Below, in pieces: positions 1 through 5,682 of a DNA stretch of 5,682 nt. The stretch lies in contig JACQIJ010000113.1 in assembly GCA_016198545.1 (NCBI GenBank), forward strand, positions 1 through 5,682. The letters are read 5' to 3'. The position numbers and the translations under genes are program-made. Under the pieces are notes generated by a model. It made no database searches, was not told the origin of the DNA, and was given only the letters and a program-made list of their open reading frames with translations. Origin of the DNA: Pseudomonadota bacterium (GTDB lineage Bacteria; Pseudomonadota; Alphaproteobacteria; Micavibrionales; Micavibrionaceae). Position 1 is the stretch's first letter, and each line of letters opens with the position of its first letter.

Positions 1-367
1 AAAGAAAAAGACGAAGAAAAACATCACCTCGGGCGTGGCCCACGTGAACGCAAGTTTCAATAACACGATCGTCACGATCAGCGACGCGCAGGGCAACACG
101 GTATCCTGGTCGTCGGCCGGCCTGATGGGCTTCAAGGGGTCGCGGAAATCGACTCCCTACGCGGCGCAGATGGCGGCGGACGATGCCGGGCGCAAGGCTA
201 TGGAACATGGCATGCGCGAAGTGACGGTTTTGGTGAAGGGCCCCGGAACGGGCCGCGAGTCCGCCCTGCGCGCCCTGCAGGCCGTCGGCTTCACCATCCG
301 CAACATTACCGACATCACGCCGGTGCCGCACAACGGCTGCCGCCCGCGCAAGCGCCGCCGCGTGTAA
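1..367 (+). CDS. rpsK: 30S ribosomal protein S11 (5' end cut by window)
   Basis: This is the small-subunit protein S11, which sits on the platform of the 30S subunit and contacts 16S rRNA near the mRNA exit and E site. The reading frame is already open at base 2, and 121 residues are visible before the TAA at 365-367. The family is normally about 129 residues, so only about eight N-terminal residues are missing. Diagnostic blocks are visible: GVAHVNASFNNTIVT near the start, the glycine-rich KGPGTGRESALRAL segment, and the basic C-terminal signature HNGCRPRKRRRV. The GTG at 35 is an internal valine codon and not the start. One oddity is that the usual tail reads GCRPPK, and here the second proline is arginine. 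The gene is followed after 87 bases by rpoA, as in the bacterial alpha operon. The identification is essentially certain. Confidence 0.97.
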   Translation, partial: KKKTKKNITSGVAHVNASFNNTIVTISDAQGNTVSWSSAGLMGFKGSRKSTPYAAQMAADDAGRKAMEHGMREVTVLVKGPGTGRESALRALQAVGFTIRNITDITPVPHNGCRPRKRRRV

Positions 368-374
368 CGAATCC

Positions 375-399
375 GGCCGCGCGGGTTTTCCGCACGGCC
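375..399 (+). other. Strong imperfect hairpin in rpsK-rpoA spacer
   Basis: Bases 375-379 (GGCCG) pair with 395-399 (CGGCC). After one C/A mismatch (380/394), 381-384 (GCGG) pair with 390-393 (CCGC), leaving a GTTTT loop at 385-389. That gives nine G-C pairs and one mismatch. No T-run follows (ATTAACC), so it does not look like an intrinsic terminator. It lies only eight bases after the rpsK stop. A role in mRNA processing, 3'-end protection of the upstream message or attenuation of rpoA is possible, but this is inference. Confidence 0.5.
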
Positions 400-440
400 A
401 TTAACCAGAGGCCGGCTAAGAACCGGATGACGTTAACAAG

Positions 441-446
441 AAAGGA
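441..446 (+). promoter_or_regulatory. Ribosome binding site of rpoA
   Basis: The AAAGGA element lies eight bases upstream of the GTG at 455. It supports that GTG as the start codon, although an ATG in another frame occurs at 427. The protein reading from 455 begins MIQKNWKELIKP, which matches the N-terminus expected for alphaproteobacterial RpoA. Confidence 0.75.
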
Positions 447-454
447 CGAAGACT

Positions 455-1471
455 GTGATACAGAAAAACTGGAAAGAACTTATCAAGCCGGAAAAAGCGG
501 AAATCGCGCACGGCACGGACCCGAAATGCATAGGCAAAATCGTTGCCGAACCGCTGGAGCGCGGCTTTGGCCTGACGCTCGGCAACGCGCTGCGCCGTAT
601 TCTCCTGTCCTCGCTTCAGGGCGCGGCGGTGACCTCGGTGCAGATCGACGGCGTTCTGCACGAGTTTTCTTCCATTGAAGGCGTTCGTGAAGATGTCACA
701 GACATCATCCTGAACATCAAGGCGCTGGCTGTCCGCATGCACGTTGAGGGACCGAAAAAGATGCGTCTGCACGCCGAAGGGCCATGTGAAGTGACGGCAG
801 GCATGATCGAAGCCGGAGCCGATATTGAAATCATGAATCCGGATCTGGTCATCTGTACGCTTGATAAGGGCGCAAAACTAAACATGGAAATGACGGTCAA
901 TACGGGCAAGGGTTACTGCCCGGCTGCGATGAACCGCCCGGAAGAATCCCCCGTCGGCCTGATCCCTGTGGACAGCGTTTTTTCTCCGGTTCGCAAGGTT
1001 ACCTATGAGGTTGAGGATACCCGGGTTGGCCAGATTACGGACTACGACAAGCTGACGCTGCACATCGAAACGAACGGCGTTATTACGCCAGAAGACGCCG
1101 TGGCCTATGCTGCGCGCATCATGCAGGACCAACTGGCCGTCTTCATAAACTTCGATGAGCCGCAGGAAATGACGTCGAAGAAAGAAGACAGCGCGCTTCC
1201 GTTCAACCGCAACCTTCTGCGCAAGGTCGAGGAGCTGGAGCTGTCGGTGCGTTCGGCGAATTGCCTGAAGAACGACAACATCATTTATATCGGCGACCTG
1301 GTGCAGAAGAGCGAAGGCGACATGTTGCGTACGCCGAACTTCGGCCGCAAGTCGCTGAATGAAATCAAGGAGGTTCTGACCACTATGGGTCTGCACCTAG
1401 GCATGCAGATCGAAGGCTGGCCGCCCGAGAATATCGAGGACATGGCCCGCAAGATGGAGGATCCGTTCTAA
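455..1471 (+). CDS. rpoA: DNA-directed RNA polymerase subunit alpha
   Basis: The alpha subunit dimerises to nucleate assembly of RNA polymerase, and its C-terminal domain contacts upstream promoter DNA and activators. The product is 338 residues, normal for the family. Residues 1 to about 235 form the N-terminal assembly domain, including the highly conserved block ERGFGLTLGNALRR (about 35-48) and DGVLHEFSSIEGVREDVTDI (65-84). A charged linker rich in K, E and D (about 236-248) leads to the C-terminal domain, about 250-338. The DNA-contacting residues of that domain are intact: R266, N269, C270, G297, K299 and S300, which correspond to E. coli R265, N268, C269, G296, K298 and S299. The tail ENIEDMARKMEDPF resembles alphaproteobacterial RpoA ends. 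The start is GTG with a good upstream ribosome site. It lies between rpsK and rplQ, without the rpsD that gammaproteobacterial operons carry between rpsK and rpoA. Nothing suggests degradation. Confidence 0.98.
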   Translation: MIQKNWKELIKPEKAEIAHGTDPKCIGKIVAEPLERGFGLTLGNALRRILLSSLQGAAVTSVQIDGVLHEFSSIEGVREDVTDIILNIKALAVRMHVEGPKKMRLHAEGPCEVTAGMIEAGADIEIMNPDLVICTLDKGAKLNMEMTVNTGKGYCPAAMNRPEESPVGLIPVDSVFSPVRKVTYEVEDTRVGQITDYDKLTLHIETNGVITPEDAVAYAARIMQDQLAVFINFDEPQEMTSKKEDSALPFNRNLLRKVEELELSVRSANCLKNDNIIYIGDLVQKSEGDMLRTPNFGRKSLNEIKEVLTTMGLHLGMQIEGWPPENIEDMARKMEDPF

Positions 1472-1485
1472 CGGATTTATGAGAC

Positions 1486-1500
1486 CGGGCGTCGTGCCCG
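1486..1500 (+). other. Small stem-loop in rpoA-rplQ spacer
   Basis: CGGGC (1486-1490) pairs with GCCCG (1496-1500) across a GTCGT loop, fifteen bases after the rpoA stop. No T-run follows, so termination is unlikely. The 122-base spacer otherwise shows no convincing gene or promoter. The hairpin is short and could be chance in G+C-rich DNA. Confidence 0.25.
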
Positions 1501-1593
1501 CCTCCGCCTTCTATCGGACGAAAGGAAGATGCCGGCGGAAAACGAAATGGTTCTCACCTGTTGAGGCCGCAGTGATGGAAAGGAAAGACTACG

Positions 1594-2175
1594 ATGAGAC
1601 ATGGCATGAAACACCGGAAACTGAACCGCACGTCCGCGCACAGAAAGGCGATGTTCGCCAATATGGCTGCTGCGCTGATCAAGCATGAGCAGATTGAAAC
1701 CACCCTGCCAAAGGCAAAGGAGCTTCGCCCCTTTGTTGAAAAGTTGATTACGCTGGGTAAGAAGGGCGGCATGTCCAACCGTCGTCTGGCCATTTCCGTC
1801 ATGCGCGATGAAACGCAGGTGGCGAAGCTCTTTGGTCCTATTGCCGATCGTTACAAGGCGCGCAAGGGCGGCTATACCCGCGTTCTGAAAGCCGGCTTCC
1901 GCTATGGCGATGCTGCGCCGATGGCGATTGTCGAACTGGTCGACCGCGATGTTTCTGCGAAGGGACAGGACAGCGGTCCCGTTCCGGGCGGCGATGAAAT
2001 CGTTGAAAAAACTGAAGTGGGAGAGGACGGGGAGCTGAAAACGAAGAAGACGAAAGCCCCTTCCGCGGAAGGCGCGGGTCCGAAAGCTGACAAAGGCGGC
2101 AAAAAGCCGTCTGGCGGCGGCGAGGGTGGCGGCAAGAAACCAACCATCCGCAAGGGCGCGCAGCGCGGTGGCTGA
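1594..2175 (+). CDS. rplQ: 50S ribosomal protein L17 with long low-complexity C-terminal tail
   Basis: L17 is a large-subunit protein located near the polypeptide exit tunnel. The start is the ATG preceded by AAGGAAAG at 1580-1587. The product opens with MRHGMKHRKLNRTSAHRKAM, the clear L17 signature, followed by LIKHEQIETTLPKAKELRPF (about 29-48). The globular core runs to about residue 120 and ends in APMAIVELVDRD. The total is 193 residues, whereas L17 is about 120-130 in many bacteria and roughly 140 in many alphaproteobacteria. The extra segment from about residue 125 onward is rich in Lys, Gly, Glu, Pro and Ala, with GGG, KKP and GGKK runs, and looks disordered. The tail stays in frame to a TGA just ahead of the terminator, so it appears to be a genuine extension and not a frameshift. 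It is the last gene of the operon. Confidence 0.96.
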   Translation: MRHGMKHRKLNRTSAHRKAMFANMAAALIKHEQIETTLPKAKELRPFVEKLITLGKKGGMSNRRLAISVMRDETQVAKLFGPIADRYKARKGGYTRVLKAGFRYGDAAPMAIVELVDRDVSAKGQDSGPVPGGDEIVEKTEVGEDGELKTKKTKAPSAEGAGPKADKGGKKPSGGGEGGGKKPTIRKGAQRGG

Positions 2176-2198
2176 TTTTTCATGATGCTGGAAAATTT

Positions 2199-2226
2199 GA
2201 AAAAGCGGGCTTAAGCCCGCTTTTTT
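2199..2226. terminator. Bidirectional rho-independent terminator between convergent genes
   Basis: GCGGGC (2205-2210) and GCCCGC (2215-2220) form a perfect six-base stem with a TTAA loop, and the whole 16-base unit is a palindrome. An A-run (2200-2204) lies on the left and a T-run (2221-2226) on the right, so both strands give a G+C-rich hairpin followed by U residues. It sits 24 bases after the rplQ stop and 12 bases beyond the stop of the convergent leftward gene, so it can serve both. Confidence 0.92.
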
Positions 2227-2237
2227 CGTTCGTATAT

Positions 2238-4649
2238 TTATTTTTTCAGAAGTCTTAGAGCTGGAATCGCCAGCAGCGCATAGCACAGGGCGGCCGTCAT
2301 CAGTGTGACAGGCAATCCGAAACCGATGCTGATGAAAACAGAAAGAGCAGAAGCGACTACCCCGGCTGCCCCGTTGATTCCCCAGAACCAGGGCGTCAGC
2401 GAATCCGACATTCTTTCGGTCAGGCGCATACCCGTCGGAAAGGCAAATCCCATCATGGCTCCGCACGGGAAGATCAGTCCAGCGCATAGCGCAACGCGCA
2501 CCGGGAACGATTCTTCAATGAGAGCTCCCATCAAAATGTTGATAGATGCGGACAGCATCATAATGTAAGCCGCGATCGTCAGTGCCCAGCACACAATGCG
2601 TTTCCGGCTGTCCAGAGGAAACCATTCAGACGCGAGGCTGCCCACGCCGGTCGATAGAATAAGGCTGAACAGAACGATGCCCAGCGCATAGACGGGATGG
2701 CCGAGGAACATGCTCATCATCTGCATCAGGGTGATTTCGACGAACATGAACCCCAACCCTATCAGCATGAAGTATGCCGTTCCGGCGCGGATGAACGGCA
2801 TCGGCGCCAGTTTCAGCGCTTTTCTGAAAGGCAGGACGAGAACAAGCAGGGAGGCCAGAAACGAAAACACGATGATTGCATAAAGGTTAACGGTAGCAAC
2901 GGCATGCCCGTGCAGGTTTTGAAAAAACATGCCGCCGCCCGTTTGCCGGATGACCTGTAGAGGATTCCATATCCGTGCCTGGTTGAAAAAGAATGGTCGG
3001 CGGTCTGTTGTCGGAGAGACGTCAAACGGCAGATCGGCGATCGCGTTCGTAATATCCTGTTCGCTGCGCGCGTGGAGTATTTTCTCGAGATGGCCGTTCA
3101 TTGCTTTCTGCCGCGGCGATGCAATAATCGTGTATTGTAGCCTTTCCGCCGCCCGGTGCATGCCGTCCAGCTGCGATTCCGTCAGGGGATCGCGGCCTAT
3201 CACATAAGTTATGATCTGGCCGGAGTGGGCGACAAAGACGTGTCTCCACGGCTCCGTTTTTCCTGTTTCCAGCAGCGCCGCCGCCGTTATCGTGCCCAGG
3301 CGGCATAAATCGTTGCAGGCCGATGCGTCTTTGTGAAAGCGGCTGACCGTAAACAGTCCTTCCGGATTCAAATGGCCGAGGAAAAGTTTCCAGGCATCGA
3401 CGGTATAAAGGCTGTTTTCCATCAGGGAAAACGCGCCCGCCGCCGATGAAATCCATGTGTCTATCAGGGACATCTGGATGGCGTCGAAAGTATCGCTATT
3501 CTGCGTGAACCAGTTTCTGGCTTCGCTGTTGACGATCCTGACGCCGGGCTGCCACCAGAGATTCGTATAGGAACGGTACTCTGGAATCTCGGTCAGGAGC
3601 TTTACCTGAATATTGTTTATATCAAGAGCCACGACGCGCTTTGCGCCGAAATAAAGCGCGGCCAGGATATCGCGTCCTCCGCCAGCTCCGATAATGCCGA
3701 ATGACTTGATGCCGGGAACATAATGAACGAGGTTGGTAACGTCGTATTCCACAAAGCTTACGTCGTCCCAGCTCTTGCCATCGAATTTTATGACAGGCGT
3801 ATAGGCGGCGCTATCGACGCGCAGGTACTGATATTCAATATCCTCTATCTTGTAAATCGGGCTCAGCCCCGGAATATAAGCGGGCAGGTCAGGGATTGGC
3901 GGTGAAACGGTTATTCTCGATATCGGGTTCCATTCCTCGTAATTTATCTCCGCGTGTTTCAGGCTGAATCCCTTCGTCCAGAGCGGGTAGATCGGGCGTT
4001 TGTCCATTGATGCGTTCACGATTCCAAGTCCGCCGATTCCCAGAGCCAGAATCAGAACCATGATGCTTTGTTTTATCCCCGGGCGGTAGAACATGAAGCT
4101 GGCCGCAATAATGCTTCCGGCGATCATCAGGACGGCAGAAGGCGCATCCACAATTTTCATCATTCCGATCGCCATAAGGCATCCCAAGGCCGCGCCGGTC
4201 ATGTCTGCGGCGTAGACCTTGCCGACTGGCAGGGAAGACCGGGTCAGGCAGAGAGACACGATCTTCCCGGCATAGTAATAGCAGGCGGCCGATACTCCGG
4301 CGACCAGAGGCAACGTAAAGACAATGGTCTTAAGGTTACGGTCGATAATGGGAAAACACATTTGCACAAGAAGCATTGCAACGGCAAAGATGCCGAAGGA
4401 GATGGATGATTCTCCTAACAGTTTTCCCAGGTTACGGCGTTGCTCTTCCTTCACGCCCCTGTAGACCTCGATGGCTCCCAGAGTCAGGCCGAACATAGCG
4501 ATGCTGATGGTTAAAAAGGCAAGGTGGTACCATGTGACAACGGAAAAAATCCGTGATTGCAAAACCTGCAGGGCCGTAACGGCAGCGCATATCATTCCAA
4601 CGGCAAGATAAAATCCTCCTGGGTTCTTACGGGCGATTGATGAGTCCAT
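2238..4649 (-). CDS. Polytopic membrane protein with spermidine-synthase/SAM-methyltransferase-like central domain
   Basis: The 803-residue product has three parts. An N-terminal membrane region (about 12-212) contains roughly seven hydrophobic helices. A soluble region (about 213-580) carries a Rossmann nucleotide-binding fold: glycine loop GAGGGRD at 321-327, acidic strand end ALDIN with D343, the segment FDAIQMSLIDTW (388-399), and ENSLYTVDAW (411-420). A second membrane part follows (about 583-800, again about seven helices). The junction motif TTDRRPFFFN (547-556), the helix LIGLGFMFVEITLMQ (629-643) and the glycine/proline-rich CGAMMGFAFPTGMRL (729-743) are typical of membrane-fused spermidine-synthase-like proteins. 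Such enzymes would use S-adenosylmethionine or its decarboxylated form, but the canonical aminopropyltransferase Asp motif (D-S/T-S-D-P type) is not seen, so spermidine synthesis should not be assumed. The ATG at 4649 is chosen because AAGGAAGA lies just upstream. An in-frame TTG at 4682 lacks such a site. The gene is convergent with rplQ and divergent from an acyltransferase. Confidence 0.85.
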   Translation of the reverse strand: MDSSIARKNPGGFYLAVGMICAAVTALQVLQSRIFSVVTWYHLAFLTISIAMFGLTLGAIEVYRGVKEEQRRNLGKLLGESSISFGIFAVAMLLVQMCFPIIDRNLKTIVFTLPLVAGVSAACYYYAGKIVSLCLTRSSLPVGKVYAADMTGAALGCLMAIGMMKIVDAPSAVLMIAGSIIAASFMFYRPGIKQSIMVLILALGIGGLGIVNASMDKRPIYPLWTKGFSLKHAEINYEEWNPISRITVSPPIPDLPAYIPGLSPIYKIEDIEYQYLRVDSAAYTPVIKFDGKSWDDVSFVEYDVTNLVHYVPGIKSFGIIGAGGGRDILAALYFGAKRVVALDINNIQVKLLTEIPEYRSYTNLWWQPGVRIVNSEARNWFTQNSDTFDAIQMSLIDTWISSAAGAFSLMENSLYTVDAWKLFLGHLNPEGLFTVSRFHKDASACNDLCRLGTITAAALLETGKTEPWRHVFVAHSGQIITYVIGRDPLTESQLDGMHRAAERLQYTIIASPRQKAMNGHLEKILHARSEQDITNAIADLPFDVSPTTDRRPFFFNQARIWNPLQVIRQTGGGMFFQNLHGHAVATVNLYAIIVFSFLASLLVLVLPFRKALKLAPMPFIRAGTAYFMLIGLGFMFVEITLMQMMSMFLGHPVYALGIVLFSLILSTGVGSLASEWFPLDSRKRIVCWALTIAAYIMMLSASINILMGALIEESFPVRVALCAGLIFPCGAMMGFAFPTGMRLTERMSDSLTPWFWGINGAAGVVASALSVFISIGFGLPVTLMTAALCYALLAIPALRLLKK

Positions 4650-4656
4650 ATTTGAA

Positions 4657-4664
4657 TCTTCCTT
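4657..4664 (-). promoter_or_regulatory. Ribosome binding site of the synthase-like membrane protein
   Basis: On the - strand the sequence reads AAGGAAGA, then seven bases (TTCAAAT), then the ATG at 4649. This purine-rich site decides in favour of that ATG over the TTG eleven codons upstream at 4682. With the TTG, the ribosome site itself would be inside the coding region. Confidence 0.7.
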
Positions 4665-4700
4665 GATGATCAGGCAGGGCAACCCGCGGTAAACCCCCCA

Positions 4701-4709
4701 ATTTTAGCA
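4701..4709 (-). promoter_or_regulatory. Candidate extended -10 promoter element for the leftward gene
   Basis: The - strand reads TGCTAAAAT here: a TG dinucleotide, one base, then TAAAAT, which matches five of six positions of TATAAT. Transcription would start around 4694, giving a leader of about 45 bases to the ATG at 4649. No good -35 hexamer is visible 16-18 bases upstream, which is tolerable for an extended -10 promoter. This is a motif match only. Confidence 0.4.
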
Positions 4710-4713
4710 CAGC

Positions 4714-4732
4714 AGGCGAAAAAAAGGCGAAA
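4714..4732. repeat. Two AGGCGAAA direct repeats one helical turn apart
   Basis: AGGCGAAA occurs at 4714-4721 and again at 4725-4732, with an 11-base period and an A-run between them. The pair lies just upstream of the candidate -10 of the leftward gene and about 35 bases ahead of the rightward start. That position would suit a regulator binding one face of the helix, but a chance repeat in A-rich DNA is also possible. Confidence 0.35.
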
Positions 4733-4765
4733 CGCGTCTGATTTTTTTGTGTTAGTCTGAGTGGC

Positions 4766-5682
4766 ATGGAAAATGCGCTGTCTGTCCGCCCCTACCCCGC
4801 CCATATAGCGCCTCTGACTACGCTCCGGTTTTTTGCCGCGCTTGTGGTTTTTATCTATCATATTGGGTATTTCCTTCCGTTGTCTGTACGCGAGTCGTTT
4901 GGAATTCTGAAAAAAGGATATCTGGCTGTCGACTTCTTTTTTATTCTGAGCGGCTTCATTCTGACTCATGCTTATGTGGAGGCGGCCCGGCAGAAACGGT
5001 TTTCGGCCAAGGAATTCTATATCCGGCGCTTTGCCCGCATCTATCCGCTGCATTTCGTCACGCTTTTAGTCATGGCGGCGATATCATTTACCAGACTCGG
5101 TTACGGCTTTATTTTCGATGAAGTCGAGCGCTTCCAGACTATTCCTTTTTTCAATCATCTTTTTTTGCTTCATGCCTGGGGCGTCGAGCCGACGCTGCGT
5201 TTTAATATTCCGTCGTGGTCCATCAGCGCTGAATGGTTTGCCTATCTTCTGTTTCCGGCGTTGCTGCTGATTTTTCTGCGTTTGAAGCCGGCCCGGTTGC
5301 TGGCGGCGTCCATGACCCTGTTCGCCGCGATCTGGTTTTTTTCATATTACAATGACAGTGAGAACCCGATAACCAGATTCAGCGTCAATTTTGGTATTTT
5401 GCGAATCTTTCCTGAATTCATTGTCGGCATGGCCTTGTGGCTTTTTTGTTCGCAGAGACATCCCTATCCGTCCCCCCGCGCGTGGTTGGGCTTCATCGCA
5501 TTTACAGCCTTGTTTTTGATTTTACTGCATTACTCGGCGCCTGCTGTTTTGTTTATCCCGGCTTTTTCCGGGATTATTGTCTTTGCGGCCGAACTAGCCC
5601 GCGCAGAGGATCCTCGCGCTGCGGGATGGCTGGGATCTCCTGCGGGGGTGTGGCTGGGTGAAATATCCTATGCTATCTATAT
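4766..5682 (+). CDS. Acyltransferase-3 family membrane acyltransferase (3' end cut by window)
   Basis: This is an integral inner-membrane O-acyltransferase of the OafA/YrhL type. Such enzymes move acyl groups (often acetyl) onto sugars of surface polysaccharides, lipopolysaccharide, peptidoglycan or secreted metabolites. I translated 305 codons from the ATG at 4766 to the window edge without a stop. Family hallmarks are in order: R21-x10-H32 in the first helix (LRFFAALVVFIYH), the GYLAVDFFFILSGFILTHAY block (51-70), FYIRRFARIYPLHF (84-97), PSWSISAEWFAYLLFP (149-164), FPEFIVGMALW (215-225), and the late LGEISYAIY (297-305) where the sequence ends. Full-length relatives are commonly 350-400 residues, so perhaps 50-80 are missing. 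An in-frame TGA at 4739-4741 leaves this ATG as the first plausible start. Its ribosome site is weak (GAG at 4759-4761). The substrate cannot be deduced. It is divergent from the synthase-like gene. Confidence 0.93.
   Translation, partial: MENALSVRPYPAHIAPLTTLRFFAALVVFIYHIGYFLPLSVRESFGILKKGYLAVDFFFILSGFILTHAYVEAARQKRFSAKEFYIRRFARIYPLHFVTLLVMAAISFTRLGYGFIFDEVERFQTIPFFNHLFLLHAWGVEPTLRFNIPSWSISAEWFAYLLFPALLLIFLRLKPARLLAASMTLFAAIWFFSYYNDSENPITRFSVNFGILRIFPEFIVGMALWLFCSQRHPYPSPRAWLGFIAFTALFLILLHYSAPAVLFIPAFSGIIVFAAELARAEDPRAAGWLGSPAGVWLGEISYAIY

Noticed and set aside
412..426. Short inverted repeat CCGG...CCGG upstream of rpoA.
   Set aside because: A four-base stem with a seven-base loop is too weak to claim as a regulatory structure.
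1529..1564. An 11-codon leader peptide reading MPAENEMVLTC between rpoA and rplQ, with AGGA just before its ATG.
   Set aside because: Only two bases separate AGGA from the ATG, the peptide has no attenuator-like codon run, and no terminator/antiterminator pair is visible.
1477..2487. Long open frame (336 codons) on the - strand across rplQ and the terminator.
   Set aside because: It is antisense to a certain ribosomal protein gene, crosses the bidirectional terminator and overlaps the 3' end of the leftward gene. The translation has no recognisable family features.
4650..4682. TTG at 4682 as the start of the leftward membrane protein, adding eleven residues.
   Set aside because: The ribosome-binding sequence AAGGAAGA at 4657-4664 points to the ATG at 4649, and the added residues (starting MPCLIIKEDSN) do not resemble a needed domain. 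No good ribosome site was seen ahead of the TTG.
4670..5053. Open frame (127 codons) on the - strand over the divergent spacer and the acyltransferase start.
   Set aside because: It lies opposite clear acyltransferase motifs, covers the promoter region, and has no recognisable domain.
5437..5661. Open frame (74 codons) on the + strand in a second frame within the acyltransferase.
   Set aside because: The acyltransferase frame is continuous through this stretch and keeps family motifs before and after it. The alternative is a shadow frame.
1..5682. Mobile elements, tRNA genes, CRISPR arrays, toxin-antitoxin or defence genes.
   Set aside because: No transposase or integrase frames, no tRNA-like cloverleaf, no regularly spaced repeats and no recognisable defence domains were seen on either strand.

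Overview
The window looks like alphaproteobacterial chromosome. The basis is the end of a ribosomal-protein/RNA-polymerase operon in the order rpsK-rpoA-rplQ with no rpsD between rpsK and rpoA, an RpoA N-terminus of alphaproteobacterial type, and an L17 whose post-core segment reads like alphaproteobacterial L17. The genus cannot be fixed from the sequence.

Layout: positions 1-2175 (+ strand) carry the 3' part of rpsK (S11), complete rpoA (RNA polymerase alpha, GTG start) and complete rplQ (L17, with a long low-complexity tail). A strong imperfect hairpin lies in the rpsK-rpoA spacer. The operon ends at a palindromic hairpin flanked by an A-run and a T-run (2199-2226), which can terminate transcription from both sides. 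Convergent to it on the - strand (2238-4649) is a large polytopic membrane protein with a spermidine-synthase/methyltransferase-like Rossmann domain between two membrane halves. Divergent from that gene, starting at 4766 (+ strand) and running off the right edge, is a membrane acyltransferase of the acyltransferase-3 (OafA/YrhL-like) family. The 116-base divergent spacer holds a plausible extended -10 for the leftward gene and a pair of 8-bp direct repeats one helical turn apart.

How the parts relate: the first three genes are core translation/transcription machinery and are almost certainly co-transcribed. The two membrane enzymes are an accessory pair next to the operon. Their divergent arrangement allows shared control, and both belong to families that modify small molecules or envelope components, but the sequence does not identify a substrate for either. 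No RNA genes, mobile elements, CRISPR arrays or phage genes are visible. The least ordinary observations are the predicted topology of the synthase-like protein, which places its nucleotide-binding domain on the periplasmic side, and its non-canonical catalytic motif.
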